NCBI GenBank assembly: GCA_050331715.1 | Contig: JBHJGO010000070.1 | Span: 30,775 to 94,774, forward strand | Reading direction: 5' to 3' | Length of the DNA: 64,000 nt | From: JBHJGO01 sp050331715 | GTDB taxonomy: Bacteria > Cyanobacteriota > Cyanobacteriia > Cyanobacteriales > Microcoleaceae | Shown here: positions 50,675-60,985 of the stretch, one piece after another | Layout of the letters: each line of letters begins with the position of its first letter | Position numbering within the stretch: position 1 is the stretch's first letter | Program-made: the position numbers and the translations under genes | The notes under the pieces: generated by a model | What the model was told of the DNA's origin: nothing | Seen by the model: the letters and a program-made list of their open reading frames with translations, nothing else | Databases searched by the model: none

Positions 50675-53600
50675 ATGGCTTACAATCAAACCATTTTCCG
50701 CAACCACGTTGTAGACAAGAAACAACTCAAGAAGATTATTGCCTGGGCCTTCACCCACTACGGCACAGCCCGGACGGCTCAGATGGCCGACAAGTTGAAG
50801 GATATGGGATTCCGCTACGCCACCAAGGCGGGGGTTTCCATCAGTGTGGAAGATTTACAGGTTCCCCCCTCCAAGCGTAATTTGCTGGATTCAGCCCAGG
50901 AAGAGATTCGGCGTACAGAGCACCGTTACACCAAGGGAGAAATTACCGAGGTTGAGCGTTTTCAGAAGGTGGTTGATACCTGGAATGGTACTTCCGAAGC
51001 CCTGAAGGATGAGGTGGTACGGAACTTCAAGGAAAGTAACCCCTTGAATTCGGTTTATATGATGGCCTTTTCTGGGGCGCGAGGAAATATTTCCCAGGTG
51101 CGTCAGTTGGTGGGAATGCGGGGTCTGATGGCCAATCCCCAGGGGGAAATCATTGACCTGCCGATTAAAACCAATTTCCGGGAAGGACTGACGGTTACTG
51201 AATACATCATCTCCTCCTACGGTGCCCGTAAAGGTCTAGTAGACACGGCCCTGCGAACCGCAGACTCCGGTTATCTGACTCGGCGTCTGGTGGACGTTTC
51301 CCAGGATGTAATTCTGCGGGAAATCGATTGCGGAACCCGGCGCAACATTCGACTTCGCAACATGACCGACGGGGATCGAATTCTGATCAAATTGCAAGAT
51401 CGTCTCTTTGGTCGGGTGCTGGCGGAAGATGTGGTGCATCCTGAAACCGGAGAATTAATTGTTGTTGATGGCAAAACAACAACCCGCAACCAGGATATCT
51501 CTGCTGAGATGGCCGCTGCGATTTGTAAAGCAGGGGTGGAAGAAGTCTATGTGCGATCGCCCCTCACCTGCGAAGCTAACCGTTCTGTCTGTCAGCACTG
51601 CTATGGCTGGAGTCTAGCCCATGCCCACATGGTTGATTTGGGAGAAGCGATTGGAATTATTGCAGCCCAGTCTATTGGAGAGCCGGGAACGCAGCTAACG
51701 ATGCGGACGTCCCATACCGGGGGGGTCTTTACGGCAGAGGCGGCTGAAGTGATTCGTGCTCCCGGTCAAGGCGTGGTTCAATTCCCTAAACAACTACGCC
51801 GACGGGCCTTTCGGACTCGCCACGGAGATGATGCCTTCTACATTGAGAGCAATGGCCATGTGGAAGTGAAGCTGGACAATGGCCAGGTCAAGAAGGTCAA
51901 TGCACCCCAGGGGGCAACCCTGATTGTCCAGGATGGTCAAACCGTTGAGGCCGATCAAATTCTAGTGGAGATTCCAGCAGCCGGTCGAACAGCTCGGAAA
52001 ACCACAGAAAAAGCAACCAAAGACGTATCAACGGATTTGTCTGGAGAAATCAAGTTCGCCGATGTGATTCCAGAGGAAAAAGTTGATCGTCAGGGCAATA
52101 TGACCCGGATTGCTCAGCGGGGGGGATTGCTCTGGGTGCTGGCGGGAGAGGTTTACAACCTACCACCAGGAGCTGAACCGTTGGTGAAGAATGGTGATGC
52201 TATTGAACCCAGCAGTGTGATTGCCCAAACGAAGCTGGTCTCTGAGTACGGCGGAATTGTGCGGATTCAAGCCACAACCCCTGCAACGACCCCTGAGGGA
52301 GCAGAAGAGGAGACCTCCGAGGCGGCTTTGTCGGTGGCTGAGACCTCTCAACTCCCACGAGAAATTGAAATTATCACCGCTTCAGTCCTGCTGGATCAGG
52401 CGAGTGTGCGATTGCAGCAGTTCCAAAATCGTGAGCAATACATCATCGAGACCAGCAGTAACCATCGATTCCTGCTCAAGGTTGCCCCAGGAACCAAGGT
52501 GGAAAATCACGACATTATTGCGGAGTTTATGGATGATAGCTATCGCACCACTACAGGGGGTCTGCTGAAATATGCAGGCGTTGAAGTGGCCAAGCGAGGT
52601 AAAGCGAAGCAAGGCTATGAGGTGATTCAAGGGGGAACGCTGTTGTGGATTCCAGAGGAATGCCATGAGGTGAATAAGGATATTTCCCTACTGGCGGTGG
52701 AGGACGGTCAGTACGTCGAAGCGGGCACCGAGGTGGTGAAGGACATCTTCTGTCAGACCAATGGTGTGATTGAGGTGACTCAGAAAAACGACATTCTGCG
52801 GGAGATCGTCGTTAAGCCAGGGGATCTGCATTTGATTGATGATCCAGAAATGGTGATCGCAATCGATGGTCAGATCGTCAATGCGGGTCAAGACGTGATT
52901 CCAGGGATTACCGCAGAGGAACTCAGCTACGTCGAATACGTTGAGACACCTGAAGGGCCTGCCCTGTTGCTAAGACGAGTGGTTGAATTTCAAGTCCCTG
53001 AAACTCCACCGATTCCCTCCCAGGATTCTTTGAATGAATCTATTTCACTCCAAGCGGTACAGCGCCTTTCTTTCAAGGATGGCGAGCGCGTCCGCTCAGT
53101 TGAAGGGGTTGAATTGCTACGCACTCAGTTAGTCCTGAATATTGGAACAGAAGCACCTCAGATTGCTGCCGATATCGAACTGATTCCCGACGCTGAGGAC
53201 GAGGAAATTCTGCGTCTCCAGATGGTCACCCTGGAATCTCTGGTGATTCGCCGGGATACAGTAGCTGACTCAACCCAGGGCAGCACCCGCACTCAGCTCT
53301 TGGTGGAAGATGGTCAGGAAATTGCAGCGGGTTCCGTGGTGAGTCGCACTGAGATCCTTTCAAAGGAGGGAGGCATTGTGGCGGGAATTCGCTCCGGTGC
53401 GGAGATTCTTCGCCGGATCTTGATTATTCGAGAACAAGACCAACTCATCATTGATGTGCCAGAGTCAGAAACCATCACAGTACAACCTGGACAACTGGTG
53501 GTAGAGGGTCAGTCTCTAGCCTCCAGTGCGACTGCTCCGGATTCCGGTGAAGTGATTTCTGTGGTTCAGGGTAGTGACCAAACAGCAGATAAGGATGATG

Positions 53601-54760
53601 CAAAGCTGGCCACCACCAAGAACCAGGTCATTCTCCGAGTTGGACGACCCTACCGCGTGTCTACTGGTGCGGTGCTGCACTTGAATGATGGGGATCTGGT
53701 TCAGCGGGGTGACAACCTGGTGCTACTGGTCTTCGAACGGGCAAAGACAGGAGATATCATCCAGGGTTTGCCACGAATTGAAGAACTGCTAGAGGCCAGA
53801 AAACCCAAGGAAGCCTGTGTTCTAGCCCGCCGTCCCGGAACTGCTCAGGTGAATGTGGAAGATGAAATCATCGAACTCCGAGTGGTGGAGCAGGATGGAA
53901 CGATTCAAGAATATCTACTGCTACCGGGACAGAACGTGGTCGTCTCGGATGGCCAGGACATCACGGTGGGTTTAGCCCTAACCGATGGCCCTGCCAATCC
54001 CCATGAAATCCTGGAAGTTTACTTCAACTACCATGTGGAGTTTGATGGGGTCTATGAAGCAGCCCTCAAGAGCTTCCAGAAATGTCAAACTTTCCTGGTG
54101 AACGAAGTTCAGTCCGTTTACCAATCCCAGGGAATTGATATTTCCGATAAGCATATCGAGGTGATTGTGCGCCAGATGACCTCCAAGGTGCGGATCGAAG
54201 ATGGGGGCGATACTACCATGCTACCGGGAGAATTGATGGAATTGCGCCAGGTGGAGCAGGTGAATGAGGCCATGTCCATCACTGGATTTGCGCCTGCAAG
54301 TTACACCCCAGTTCTCTTGGGAATTACCAAGGCATCCCTGAATACCGACAGCTTTATTTCAGCCGCAAGTTTCCAGGAAACCACTCGGGTTTTGACAGAG
54401 GCTGCGATTGAAGGAAAGTCTGACTGGTTACGGGGTTTGAAGGAAAACGTTATTATTGGTCGCTTGATTCCGGCGGGGAGTGGCTTCAATGCCTATGAGG
54501 AAGGAGGTAATGAGACCTATGAGCCGGGAACCGCAGGCTACTACGAGGAGGATACTGAAGACAAGCTGACAGACGTCGTGCTGGATGATGAAACAGCCCG
54601 GGCCTACAGCACCCAAGGACAGATTGAACAATCCAATGGGGCTCAGGAGTCAGACTCGAAGTCAGAGAACAACGATGTCCTCCTATCGGAGGAATCCGGT
54701 TTAATGCCTTCTTTTGAGGAGGAAGAACTGATTGATGACAACTATGGTGAGGAACAGTAA
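50675..54760 (+). CDS. rpoC2: RNA polymerase beta' subunit (RpoC2)
   Basis: 1,361 residues, the C-terminal part of beta'. It has the trigger-loop region (SGARGNISQVRQLVGMRGLM), the second zinc site with CEANRSVCQHCYGWSLA, and AIGIIAAQSIGEPGTQLTMRT (bridge/jaw). The long cyanobacterial insertion of SBHM repeats between about 360 and 1090 is rich in VEDGQ/VxxGQ motifs. It ends in an acidic tail, and a strong terminator follows at 54788. Confidence 0.97.
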   Translation: MAYNQTIFRNHVVDKKQLKKIIAWAFTHYGTARTAQMADKLKDMGFRYATKAGVSISVEDLQVPPSKRNLLDSAQEEIRRTEHRYTKGEITEVERFQKVVDTWNGTSEALKDEVVRNFKESNPLNSVYMMAFSGARGNISQVRQLVGMRGLMANPQGEIIDLPIKTNFREGLTVTEYIISSYGARKGLVDTALRTADSGYLTRRLVDVSQDVILREIDCGTRRNIRLRNMTDGDRILIKLQDRLFGRVLAEDVVHPETGELIVVDGKTTTRNQDISAEMAAAICKAGVEEVYVRSPLTCEANRSVCQHCYGWSLAHAHMVDLGEAIGIIAAQSIGEPGTQLTMRTSHTGGVFTAEAAEVIRAPGQGVVQFPKQLRRRAFRTRHGDDAFYIESNGHVEVKLDNGQVKKVNAPQGATLIVQDGQTVEADQILVEIPAAGRTARKTTEKATKDVSTDLSGEIKFADVIPEEKVDRQGNMTRIAQRGGLLWVLAGEVYNLPPGAEPLVKNGDAIEPSSVIAQTKLVSEYGGIVRIQATTPATTPEGAEEETSEAALSVAETSQLPREIEIITASVLLDQASVRLQQFQNREQYIIETSSNHRFLLKVAPGTKVENHDIIAEFMDDSYRTTTGGLLKYAGVEVAKRGKAKQGYEVIQGGTLLWIPEECHEVNKDISLLAVEDGQYVEAGTEVVKDIFCQTNGVIEVTQKNDILREIVVKPGDLHLIDDPEMVIAIDGQIVNAGQDVIPGITAEELSYVEYVETPEGPALLLRRVVEFQVPETPPIPSQDSLNESISLQAVQRLSFKDGERVRSVEGVELLRTQLVLNIGTEAPQIAADIELIPDAEDEEILRLQMVTLESLVIRRDTVADSTQGSTRTQLLVEDGQEIAAGSVVSRTEILSKEGGIVAGIRSGAEILRRILIIREQDQLIIDVPESETITVQPGQLVVEGQSLASSATAPDSGEVISVVQGSDQTADKDDAKLATTKNQVILRVGRPYRVSTGAVLHLNDGDLVQRGDNLVLLVFERAKTGDIIQGLPRIEELLEARKPKEACVLARRPGTAQVNVEDEIIELRVVEQDGTIQEYLLLPGQNVVVSDGQDITVGLALTDGPANPHEILEVYFNYHVEFDGVYEAALKSFQKCQTFLVNEVQSVYQSQGIDISDKHIEVIVRQMTSKVRIEDGGDTTMLPGELMELRQVEQVNEAMSITGFAPASYTPVLLGITKASLNTDSFISAASFQETTRVLTEAAIEGKSDWLRGLKENVIIGRLIPAGSGFNAYEEGGNETYEPGTAGYYEEDTEDKLTDVVLDDETARAYSTQGQIEQSNGAQESDSKSENNDVLLSEESGLMPSFEEEELIDDNYGEEQ

Positions 54761-54787
54761 ACACCATCTTTGAGCATCAACCTGAAT

Positions 54788-54828
54788 AATGGGTCGGCAG
54801 TATTGCTGCCGACCCATTTTATTTTATC
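54788..54828 (+). terminator. Strong intrinsic terminator of rpoC2
   Basis: A 13-bp perfect stem AATGGGTCGGCAG / CTGCCGACCCATT (54788-54800 and 54806-54818) with a 5-nt loop, followed by TTATTTTATC. It overlaps the last bases of the convergent Nudix gene. Confidence 0.88.
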
Positions 54829-55450
54829 AATCAACTTCCGTCGGCCAATCAAGATGCTGGGCGTGAAGAAAAAATCGCTCAATTTGCTGGGGCAGCACCC
54901 TGGAAACTGACAGTTCTGGGATTTCGTCTGCCGCAAAGAAATCTACGCCACTGGTTTCATAGCTGGTTTTTGCCGCCCCTCCGGTTATTTCACAAAGAAA
55001 AAACATTTTGTAGACGTGGTAAGGCATTAGTGGTTGATGGCCCTGCTTTGTTCGGTCGTAGACCGCCATCAATTTAACAATTTTTGTCTCAAAACCCGAC
55101 TCCTCGAAGATTTCACGAGTCACTGCCTGACTTGGTGTCTCATTCACATCGGCCCATCCCCCTGGAAGTGTCCAGCGGTTCTGATCCAGCACTTCCTGCA
55201 CCAGCAAGATTTTTCCATCTTGAAAAACTGCCCCCCGCACATCAACTTTGGGAGTGGCATAACCCGTTTCCTGACAGAACAAATTGAGAATCATGTCCGG
55301 TGAGGCATCGCTGTGGGTGGCAAAGATTTCACTTGCAATCACTCGAATTTGCTCGTAGCGCTCCCTGTCGTACTGACCTTCTGTAAAGTGAAGGCCCGTT
55401 TGAGCGATCGCCTGTAACTCCTTCGCCCATCGAATCCAATCCGGTTGCAT
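54827..55450 (-). CDS. Nudix hydrolase
   Basis: 207 residues with a helical N-terminal domain (about 1-65; family Nudix_N_2-like) and then the Nudix box GGWADVNETPSQAVTREIFE-ESG (about 96-118), which fits GX5EX7REUXEEXGU. It hydrolyses a nucleoside diphosphate linked to some moiety; the substrate cannot be read from the sequence. The 3' end meets the rpoC2 terminator. Confidence 0.88.
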   Translation of the reverse strand: MQPDWIRWAKELQAIAQTGLHFTEGQYDRERYEQIRVIASEIFATHSDASPDMILNLFCQETGYATPKVDVRGAVFQDGKILLVQEVLDQNRWTLPGGWADVNETPSQAVTREIFEESGFETKIVKLMAVYDRTKQGHQPLMPYHVYKMFFLCEITGGAAKTSYETSGVDFFAADEIPELSVSRVLPQQIERFFLHAQHLDWPTEVD

Positions 55451-55628
55451 AAAAAAATCTCCAGTGCTCTGTAATCATTCTAGGATGCTAGGACAGGGCG
55501 TTTCAGCTATTCTCTCTTCCAAAAACTTGGCGGATTTTGTTCAAATTTCGTAGCATGGACTTAACACTTCGTAACTTTATGCAATATATTGGAAAGTGAG
55601 CAATGAGTATTTATTCTTAGGTTGAGAG

Positions 55629-57251
55629 ATGATTGGTCAATTTCCTTGGCTCACAGCAATTATTCTACTGCCCCTTCTGGCAGTGTTTCTGATTCCTCTA
55701 ATCCCTGACCAGCAAGGCAATCGCGTTCGCTGGTATGCCCTAGGGGTTGGTGTTGTTGATCTTCTGTTAACGGTTCTTTGCATTTCGCAACATTACAGCT
55801 TCGGAGTTTCCGAAATGCAACTTGCCGAAACCTATGCTTGGATTCCTCAATTGAGTCTGAACTGGTCAGTTGCAATTGATGGATTGTCCATGCCTCTGAT
55901 GGTTCTAACTGGTTTTGTCAACACTCTGGCAATTCTGGCATCGTGGCGAGTGACTAAGAAGCCACGATTGTTTTACGCCCTGATGCTGATTCTCTACAGT
56001 GCACAGCTCGGCGTATTTGCAGCCCAGGATTTGTTGTTGTTCTTCTTCATGTGGGAGCTGGAACTGGTTCCGGTTTACCTGCTGATTTCCATCTGGGGTG
56101 GAGAGAAGCGCCTTTATGCGGCGACGAAATTTATCCTCTACACGGCCTTGGGTTCAATCTTTATTTTGATTGCAGCCTTGGCCATGGCGTTTTATGGGAA
56201 TACGCTCAGCTTTGACATTGCAACCCTGTCCCACAAGAACTATCCTCTGGCACTGGAACTGCTGCTCTATGCGGGTTTCTTGATTTCCTTCGGTGTGAAG
56301 CTACCAATCTTTCCACTGCACACTTGGTTGCCAGATGCTCACAGTCAGGCTTCTGCGCCTGTTTCTATGATTTTGGCGGGAGTCTTACTGAAGATGGGTG
56401 GCTACGGGTTGATTCGAATGAACCTGGAAATGTTCCCCAACGCTCACCTGTACTTTGCCCCTGTGGTTGCAACCCTTGGCGTGATTAACATCGTCTATGG
56501 CGCATTGGGAGCGTTCGCACAATCCAATCTGAAGCGACGGTTGGCCTGTTCTTCCATCTCTCACATGGGATTTGTGCTGCTGGGAATTGCTTCTCTCTCT
56601 GAATTGGGATTGAATGGTGCGGTGTTACAGATGATTTCCCACGGATTGATCGCAGCCATGTTGTTCTTCCTATCCGGTGTTGCCTACGAGCGAACTCATA
56701 CCCTCACTATGGAAAAGCTGGGTGGAATCGCAACCTCTATGCCCAAGGTTTCCGCTCTGTTCACTGCAGGTTCCATGGCGTCTCTTGCTCTGCCTGGAAT
56801 GAGTGGCTTTGTTGGCGAGTTAACGGTTTTCTTAGGAATTACCACTAGCGACGTTTATACCTCTGATTTCAAGGTGGTAATAGTTGGTTTAGCTGCGGTT
56901 GGGCTTATTCTCACCCCGATCTATCTGCTCAACTTACTGCGCCAAGTCTTCTACGGTGAAGCGAGTCAGGGACTTGTAATCGAGGAATATCTGGGAGATG
57001 CAAAACCTCGTGAGGTGGCGATCGCAGCTTGTCTACTTCTACCTATTATCGGAATTGGCCTGTATCCAAAGCTAGCAACTCAAACCTATGATGTGAAGAC
57101 GGTTGAGGTTGCGAGTCAGCTGCGGGAAGTTCTGCCCATCTTTGCTCAGCAGCAGCGGGGTAGCGTGCTGTACTCTGGTGGCTACACTGCGCCGAAGGTT
57201 GGGAATGAGCCTTCTACTGCTATTCTGAATCCAACAGATTTCAACGCCTAG
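55629..57251 (+). CDS. ndhD: NDH-1 NAD(P)H-quinone oxidoreductase subunit 4 (NdhD)
   Basis: 540 residues, 14 or so membrane helices, antiporter-like core with WELELVPVYLLISIWGG, FGVKLPIFPLHTWLPDAHSQ (Lys and His of the proton path) and KMGGYGLIRMN. By similarity it belongs with the respiratory/cyclic NdhD1-like group; exact type not certain. It functions in thylakoid NDH-1 complexes. It stands alone without ndhF. A large terminator follows. Confidence 0.93.
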   Translation: MIGQFPWLTAIILLPLLAVFLIPLIPDQQGNRVRWYALGVGVVDLLLTVLCISQHYSFGVSEMQLAETYAWIPQLSLNWSVAIDGLSMPLMVLTGFVNTLAILASWRVTKKPRLFYALMLILYSAQLGVFAAQDLLLFFFMWELELVPVYLLISIWGGEKRLYAATKFILYTALGSIFILIAALAMAFYGNTLSFDIATLSHKNYPLALELLLYAGFLISFGVKLPIFPLHTWLPDAHSQASAPVSMILAGVLLKMGGYGLIRMNLEMFPNAHLYFAPVVATLGVINIVYGALGAFAQSNLKRRLACSSISHMGFVLLGIASLSELGLNGAVLQMISHGLIAAMLFFLSGVAYERTHTLTMEKLGGIATSMPKVSALFTAGSMASLALPGMSGFVGELTVFLGITTSDVYTSDFKVVIVGLAAVGLILTPIYLLNLLRQVFYGEASQGLVIEEYLGDAKPREVAIAACLLLPIIGIGLYPKLATQTYDVKTVEVASQLREVLPIFAQQQRGSVLYSGGYTAPKVGNEPSTAILNPTDFNA

Positions 57252-57293
57252 TGCGGTTGTCCTAGAAGCAAAATCTCAATCTATCTAACAAAG

Positions 57294-57370
57294 CTGACCC
57301 AGAGAAACGAGCCACAGACCTTGAAAGACAAGTGGTCTGTCGAAAGTTAACCGTTCTGGGTCAGTTTTTT
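57294..57370 (+). terminator. Terminator of ndhD, two-part hairpin
   Basis: CTGACCCAGA (57294-57303) pairs with TCTGGGTCAG (57355-57364), enclosing an inner CAGACC/GGTCTG stem, and TTTTTT follows. Confidence 0.75.
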
Positions 57371-57443
57371 ATATTGGCAACAGCAAATGTAGCGGCCTAC
57401 AGTTTCAATTTCATGACCTTCAGACCAGAAAGAATTTGTCAAA

Positions 57444-57462
57444 ACTGTTCGCAGCGAACAGT
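57444..57462. promoter_or_regulatory. Perfect 19-bp palindrome upstream of cphA
   Basis: ACTGTTCGC-A-GCGAACAGT, about 105 bp before the cphA ATG. It has dyad symmetry as expected for a dimeric repressor or activator site. I do not match it to LexA or NtcA consensus. Confidence 0.5.
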
Positions 57463-57498
57463 CTGAATGATCTTTCCGCTGGAAATTGAGAGGGGAGA

Positions 57499-57520
57499 TT
57501 CGATAGAATTTCGATAGAAT
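57499..57520 (+). promoter_or_regulatory. Tandem TTCGATAGAAT duplication, possible double -10 region of cphA
   Basis: TTCGATAGAAT occurs at 57499-57509 and again at 57510-57520. Each ends in TAGAAT, a good -10 hexamer, 47-60 bp before the cphA ATG. The duplication would give two overlapping promoters. Confidence 0.45.
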
Positions 57521-57566
57521 AAGCAAGCACCAAAGCCTGGTTGGGCAACACCCATTTGAGATCAGT

Positions 57567-60281
57567 ATGAAGATTCTTCGAGTTCAAACCCTGCGGGGCC
57601 CCAATTATTGGAGCATTCGACGACACAAATTAATTGTCATCCGTCTCGATTTAGAAGATTTGGTAGAGCGCTATACATCCGATATTCCAGGGTTTGCCGA
57701 GTCTTTGTCTAATCTGTTGCCTAGCTTGGTAGAGCACCACTGTTCGATAGGAACCGAAGGCGGATTTCTCACCCGACTCCAGCGCGGAACCCTAATGGGT
57801 CATGTAATAGAACATATTGCCCTAGAGCTACAAACCCTGGCTGGAATGCCCGTTAACTTTGGACGAACTCGAGAAACCGCAAACCCAGGTATTTTTCAAG
57901 TGGTTTACCAGTATGAGGATGAACACGCAGGTCGCTATGCAGGTCGAGCTGCTGTTCGCATTTGTCGTAGCATTGTAGATACGGGAACCTATCCGGCAGA
58001 TGAATTGACCCAGGATCTAGAAGACCTGAAGGAATTGAAGCGGCAATCTTCCCTTGGCCCCAGTACCGAAGCAATTGTTCGAGAAGCTGAAGCCAGAGAT
58101 ATCCCGTACTTGCCGTTGGATGTGCGGTACATGCTGCAATTCGGCTACGGCATTAATCAAAGACGTGTCCAGGCGACCCTCACAGGTAAGACCGGGATTC
58201 TTGGGGTTGAACTGGCCTGCGATAAGGAAGGAACCAAGAAAATCCTGCGAAAGTTGGGAATTCCGGTTCCATCAGGAACGGTGATTCGTTATCACGAAGA
58301 CCTGCAAGAGGCTATCGACTACGTTGGCGGTTATCCCATTGCAGTTAAGCCCCTGGATGGCAACCATGGACGGGGCATAACCCTGGACGTTACCCGCTGG
58401 GAAACCGCAGAACGGGCCTACGATGAAGCTAGTGCGGCTTCTAAAAGTCGTAGTGTTATCGTTGAGCGATTCTACAAAGGTCAGGACTATCGCATCCTGG
58501 TGATTAACGGCAAGATGGTGGCGGCAGCGGAACGGATTCCCGCCTGCGTGACTGGAGATGGCCTCTCCAGTATCTCAGAATTGATTGAAGAAACCAATCG
58601 CGATCCCCGTCGAGGCAGTGGCCATGACAACGTTCTGACCCGGATTGAAGTTGACAACACTGTGTTGTCGCTGGTGACGGAACAGGGATATGACTTGAAT
58701 TCTGTTCTACAGGATGGCAAGCGCTGCTTTCTCAGGGCAACCGCTAATTTGAGTACAGGGGGTGTTGCGATTGACCGAACCGATGAAGTCCACCCCGAAA
58801 ATATTTGGTTGTTTACCCGAGTTGCGAAGATTATTGGGCTGGACATTGCCGGAATTGATGTGATCGCACCGGACATTTCCCAACCGCTGAGAGATGTAGA
58901 CGGTGTGATTGTAGAAGTGAATGCCGCTCCAGGGTTCCGGATGCACGTTGCTCCGAGTCATGGATTGCCGCGCAATGTGGCAGGAGCCGTGATGGATATG
59001 TTGTTCCCTGCGGGTCAGCCGACTCGAATCCCAATTGTGGCAGTTACGGGAACAAATGGTAAAACGACCACCACCCGGTTGCTGGCACACATTATGAAAC
59101 AAACGGGTAAGGTGGTGGGCTACACCACAACGGATGGAACCTACGTTGATGACTATCTGGCGGAACCGGGCGACAACACCGGGCCACAAAGTGCCCATTT
59201 GATCCTGTCTGACCCCACGGTGGAAGTGGCAGTTTTGGAAGCAGCACGAGGCGGAATTCTGCGCTCCGGTCTGGGATTTGATCGCTGTGAGGTGGGTGTC
59301 GTCCTGAATGTGGCGGCTGACCATTTGGGTTTGGGCGATATTGACACCATTGAACAAATGGCCCAGGTTAAATCCGTCGTCGCGGAAACAGTCATGCCGA
59401 AGGGATATGCGGTGCTGAATGCGGACGATCCGCTGGTGGCGGCGATGGCAGAGCGAGTTCGGGGTCAAGTGGCCTACTTCTCCATGAATCCCCACAATGA
59501 AATTGTGCTGAACCACACCGCAGCAGGTGGATTGGCGGCGGTTTACGAGAATGGTTATCTATCGATTCTGAAAGGGGATTGGACTCTCAGAATTGACCAG
59601 GCAGTGAATGTTCCCCTGACGATGGCAGGCAAGGCACCGTTCATGATTGCCAATGCGTTGGCCGCGTGTTTAGCTGCCTTTACTCAGGGAGCCAAGATTG
59701 AACACATCCAGCAGGGACTTTCTACCTTTGTCGCCTCTTCAAGCCAAACGCCCGGTCGAATGAACCTGTTTAATATGGGTCAGTACCATGCCTTGATCGA
59801 CTATGCCCATAACCCTGCCAGCTACGAAGCACTCGGTGGATTTGTTAAAAACTGGCCCGGACATCGAATCGGTATAATTGGTGGCCCCGGTGATCGTCGA
59901 GATGAGGACTTTGTTGCCCTGGGTGCGATTGCAGCAGAGATGTTTGATGAGATTATTGTGAAGGAAGATGATGATAACCGAGGCCGTACACGGGGAACGG
60001 CGGCAGATCTGATTTGCTCCGGGGTTCAGCAGGTTGTCGGTCGAGTTCCAGAGTCTCGCGTTCGATTTGAGATTATTTTGAATGAGACGGAAGCTGTCAA
60101 TGTAGGTCTGGATCGAGCACACTCTGGTGGGTTAGTCGTTATTCTGCCAGAGAGCGTGAATCGAGCGATTGAGTTGATTAATGCTCGGAATCCAGTTTCA
60201 GAGAACGTCCCACCCAGTCTTAATTCAACTTCCCCGGTTCAGATGAATGAACATCCCTCTCAAGCTAAAACGTCTAGCTAG
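57567..60281 (+). CDS. cphA: Cyanophycin synthetase
   Basis: 904 residues. It polymerises Asp and Arg, using ATP, into the cytosolic nitrogen reserve cyanophycin. The N-terminal domain is followed by an ATP-grasp region (about 215-470, GYPIAVKPLDGNHGRGITLD and VEVNAAPGFRMHVAPSHG) and a Mur-ligase-like region with P-loop VTGTNGKTTTTRLLA (about 490-505) and DYAHNPASYEA. Length is normal (about 870-900). The C-terminal 30 residues are a Ser/Asn/Pro tail. The upstream region has a palindrome and a duplicated -10 box. Confidence 0.95.
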   Translation: MKILRVQTLRGPNYWSIRRHKLIVIRLDLEDLVERYTSDIPGFAESLSNLLPSLVEHHCSIGTEGGFLTRLQRGTLMGHVIEHIALELQTLAGMPVNFGRTRETANPGIFQVVYQYEDEHAGRYAGRAAVRICRSIVDTGTYPADELTQDLEDLKELKRQSSLGPSTEAIVREAEARDIPYLPLDVRYMLQFGYGINQRRVQATLTGKTGILGVELACDKEGTKKILRKLGIPVPSGTVIRYHEDLQEAIDYVGGYPIAVKPLDGNHGRGITLDVTRWETAERAYDEASAASKSRSVIVERFYKGQDYRILVINGKMVAAAERIPACVTGDGLSSISELIEETNRDPRRGSGHDNVLTRIEVDNTVLSLVTEQGYDLNSVLQDGKRCFLRATANLSTGGVAIDRTDEVHPENIWLFTRVAKIIGLDIAGIDVIAPDISQPLRDVDGVIVEVNAAPGFRMHVAPSHGLPRNVAGAVMDMLFPAGQPTRIPIVAVTGTNGKTTTTRLLAHIMKQTGKVVGYTTTDGTYVDDYLAEPGDNTGPQSAHLILSDPTVEVAVLEAARGGILRSGLGFDRCEVGVVLNVAADHLGLGDIDTIEQMAQVKSVVAETVMPKGYAVLNADDPLVAAMAERVRGQVAYFSMNPHNEIVLNHTAAGGLAAVYENGYLSILKGDWTLRIDQAVNVPLTMAGKAPFMIANALAACLAAFTQGAKIEHIQQGLSTFVASSSQTPGRMNLFNMGQYHALIDYAHNPASYEALGGFVKNWPGHRIGIIGGPGDRRDEDFVALGAIAAEMFDEIIVKEDDDNRGRTRGTAADLICSGVQQVVGRVPESRVRFEIILNETEAVNVGLDRAHSGGLVVILPESVNRAIELINARNPVSENVPPSLNSTSPVQMNEHPSQAKTSS

Positions 60282-60304
60282 GTGTAGTGAATCAGGTATG
60301 ACCC

Positions 60305-60970
60305 ATGGTAACGGCGGGTAACTTCCTCAATTGGCAAAAGCTAGAGTTGACAACTGAACCGGAGTCAGCACAGTTAGAAGTAATTGGTGACCAGCTGGGG
60401 CTGACCTTGTTAGCGCTGGAAATCATTGCTGAGTTGACCCCGGACGATTGGCAGCGCAAAGCCATTGAGTTTGATATTGACTCGGATTTGTTGAGTCGGG
60501 TGTTAGGGATGAATTTGGTCAATTCAGACACTCAACCTGTTGGATCGACTTCTAGATCTACAAGTGAATCTATCTCCAACCCAGGTGAATCTGTTCCCAG
60601 AGTAACGGCGGATGAAGCTCGAACTTTGGTTCCTTTTATCTGTCAATTGGCGACTGAAAACCAACCTCAAATTCGTCGAGCCGTAACCCTATTAGAACAG
60701 CTCACACAACAGGGAGACGATCTGGAACAATCGACTTTATTACAGAATTATCTGGAAACATTTCAGCAAAAATGGCAAGCAAGGTCTGGAGTCGCTAATA
60801 GCTATCAGGTTGTTATCCCTCAGGAAGAAACTCAATTAGAAGATTCCCCCGCGTTGATCTCGGAATCGGCAGAACAGGATGCATTTTATTTCAAATTCCT
60901 GCTGGATCTGTTGTTTTGTAGCAATCCTGAAAGCCCCCATTGGTTGTGGGCCGCTTTGACAGAAGCTTGA
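60305..60970 (+). CDS. Hypothetical protein downstream of cphA
   Basis: 221 residues, soluble, helical and acidic, with a Ser/Thr-rich linker (about 78-95). An LELTTEPESAQLEVI start and the closing DLLFCSNPESPHWLWAALTEA look like a conserved cyanobacterial protein of unknown function; I do not recognise a named domain with confidence. It lies 24 bp after cphA on the same strand, so it may be co-transcribed. Confidence 0.6.
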   Translation: MVTAGNFLNWQKLELTTEPESAQLEVIGDQLGLTLLALEIIAELTPDDWQRKAIEFDIDSDLLSRVLGMNLVNSDTQPVGSTSRSTSESISNPGESVPRVTADEARTLVPFICQLATENQPQIRRAVTLLEQLTQQGDDLEQSTLLQNYLETFQQKWQARSGVANSYQVVIPQEETQLEDSPALISESAEQDAFYFKFLLDLLFCSNPESPHWLWAALTEA

Positions 60971-60985
60971 TATTTTGACAGTCCA

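Noticed and set aside
57389..57400. GTAGCGGCCTAC as an NtcA box ahead of cphA
   Set aside because: NtcA sites are GTA-N8-TAC; here the spacer is 6, and there is no well-placed -10 box after it.
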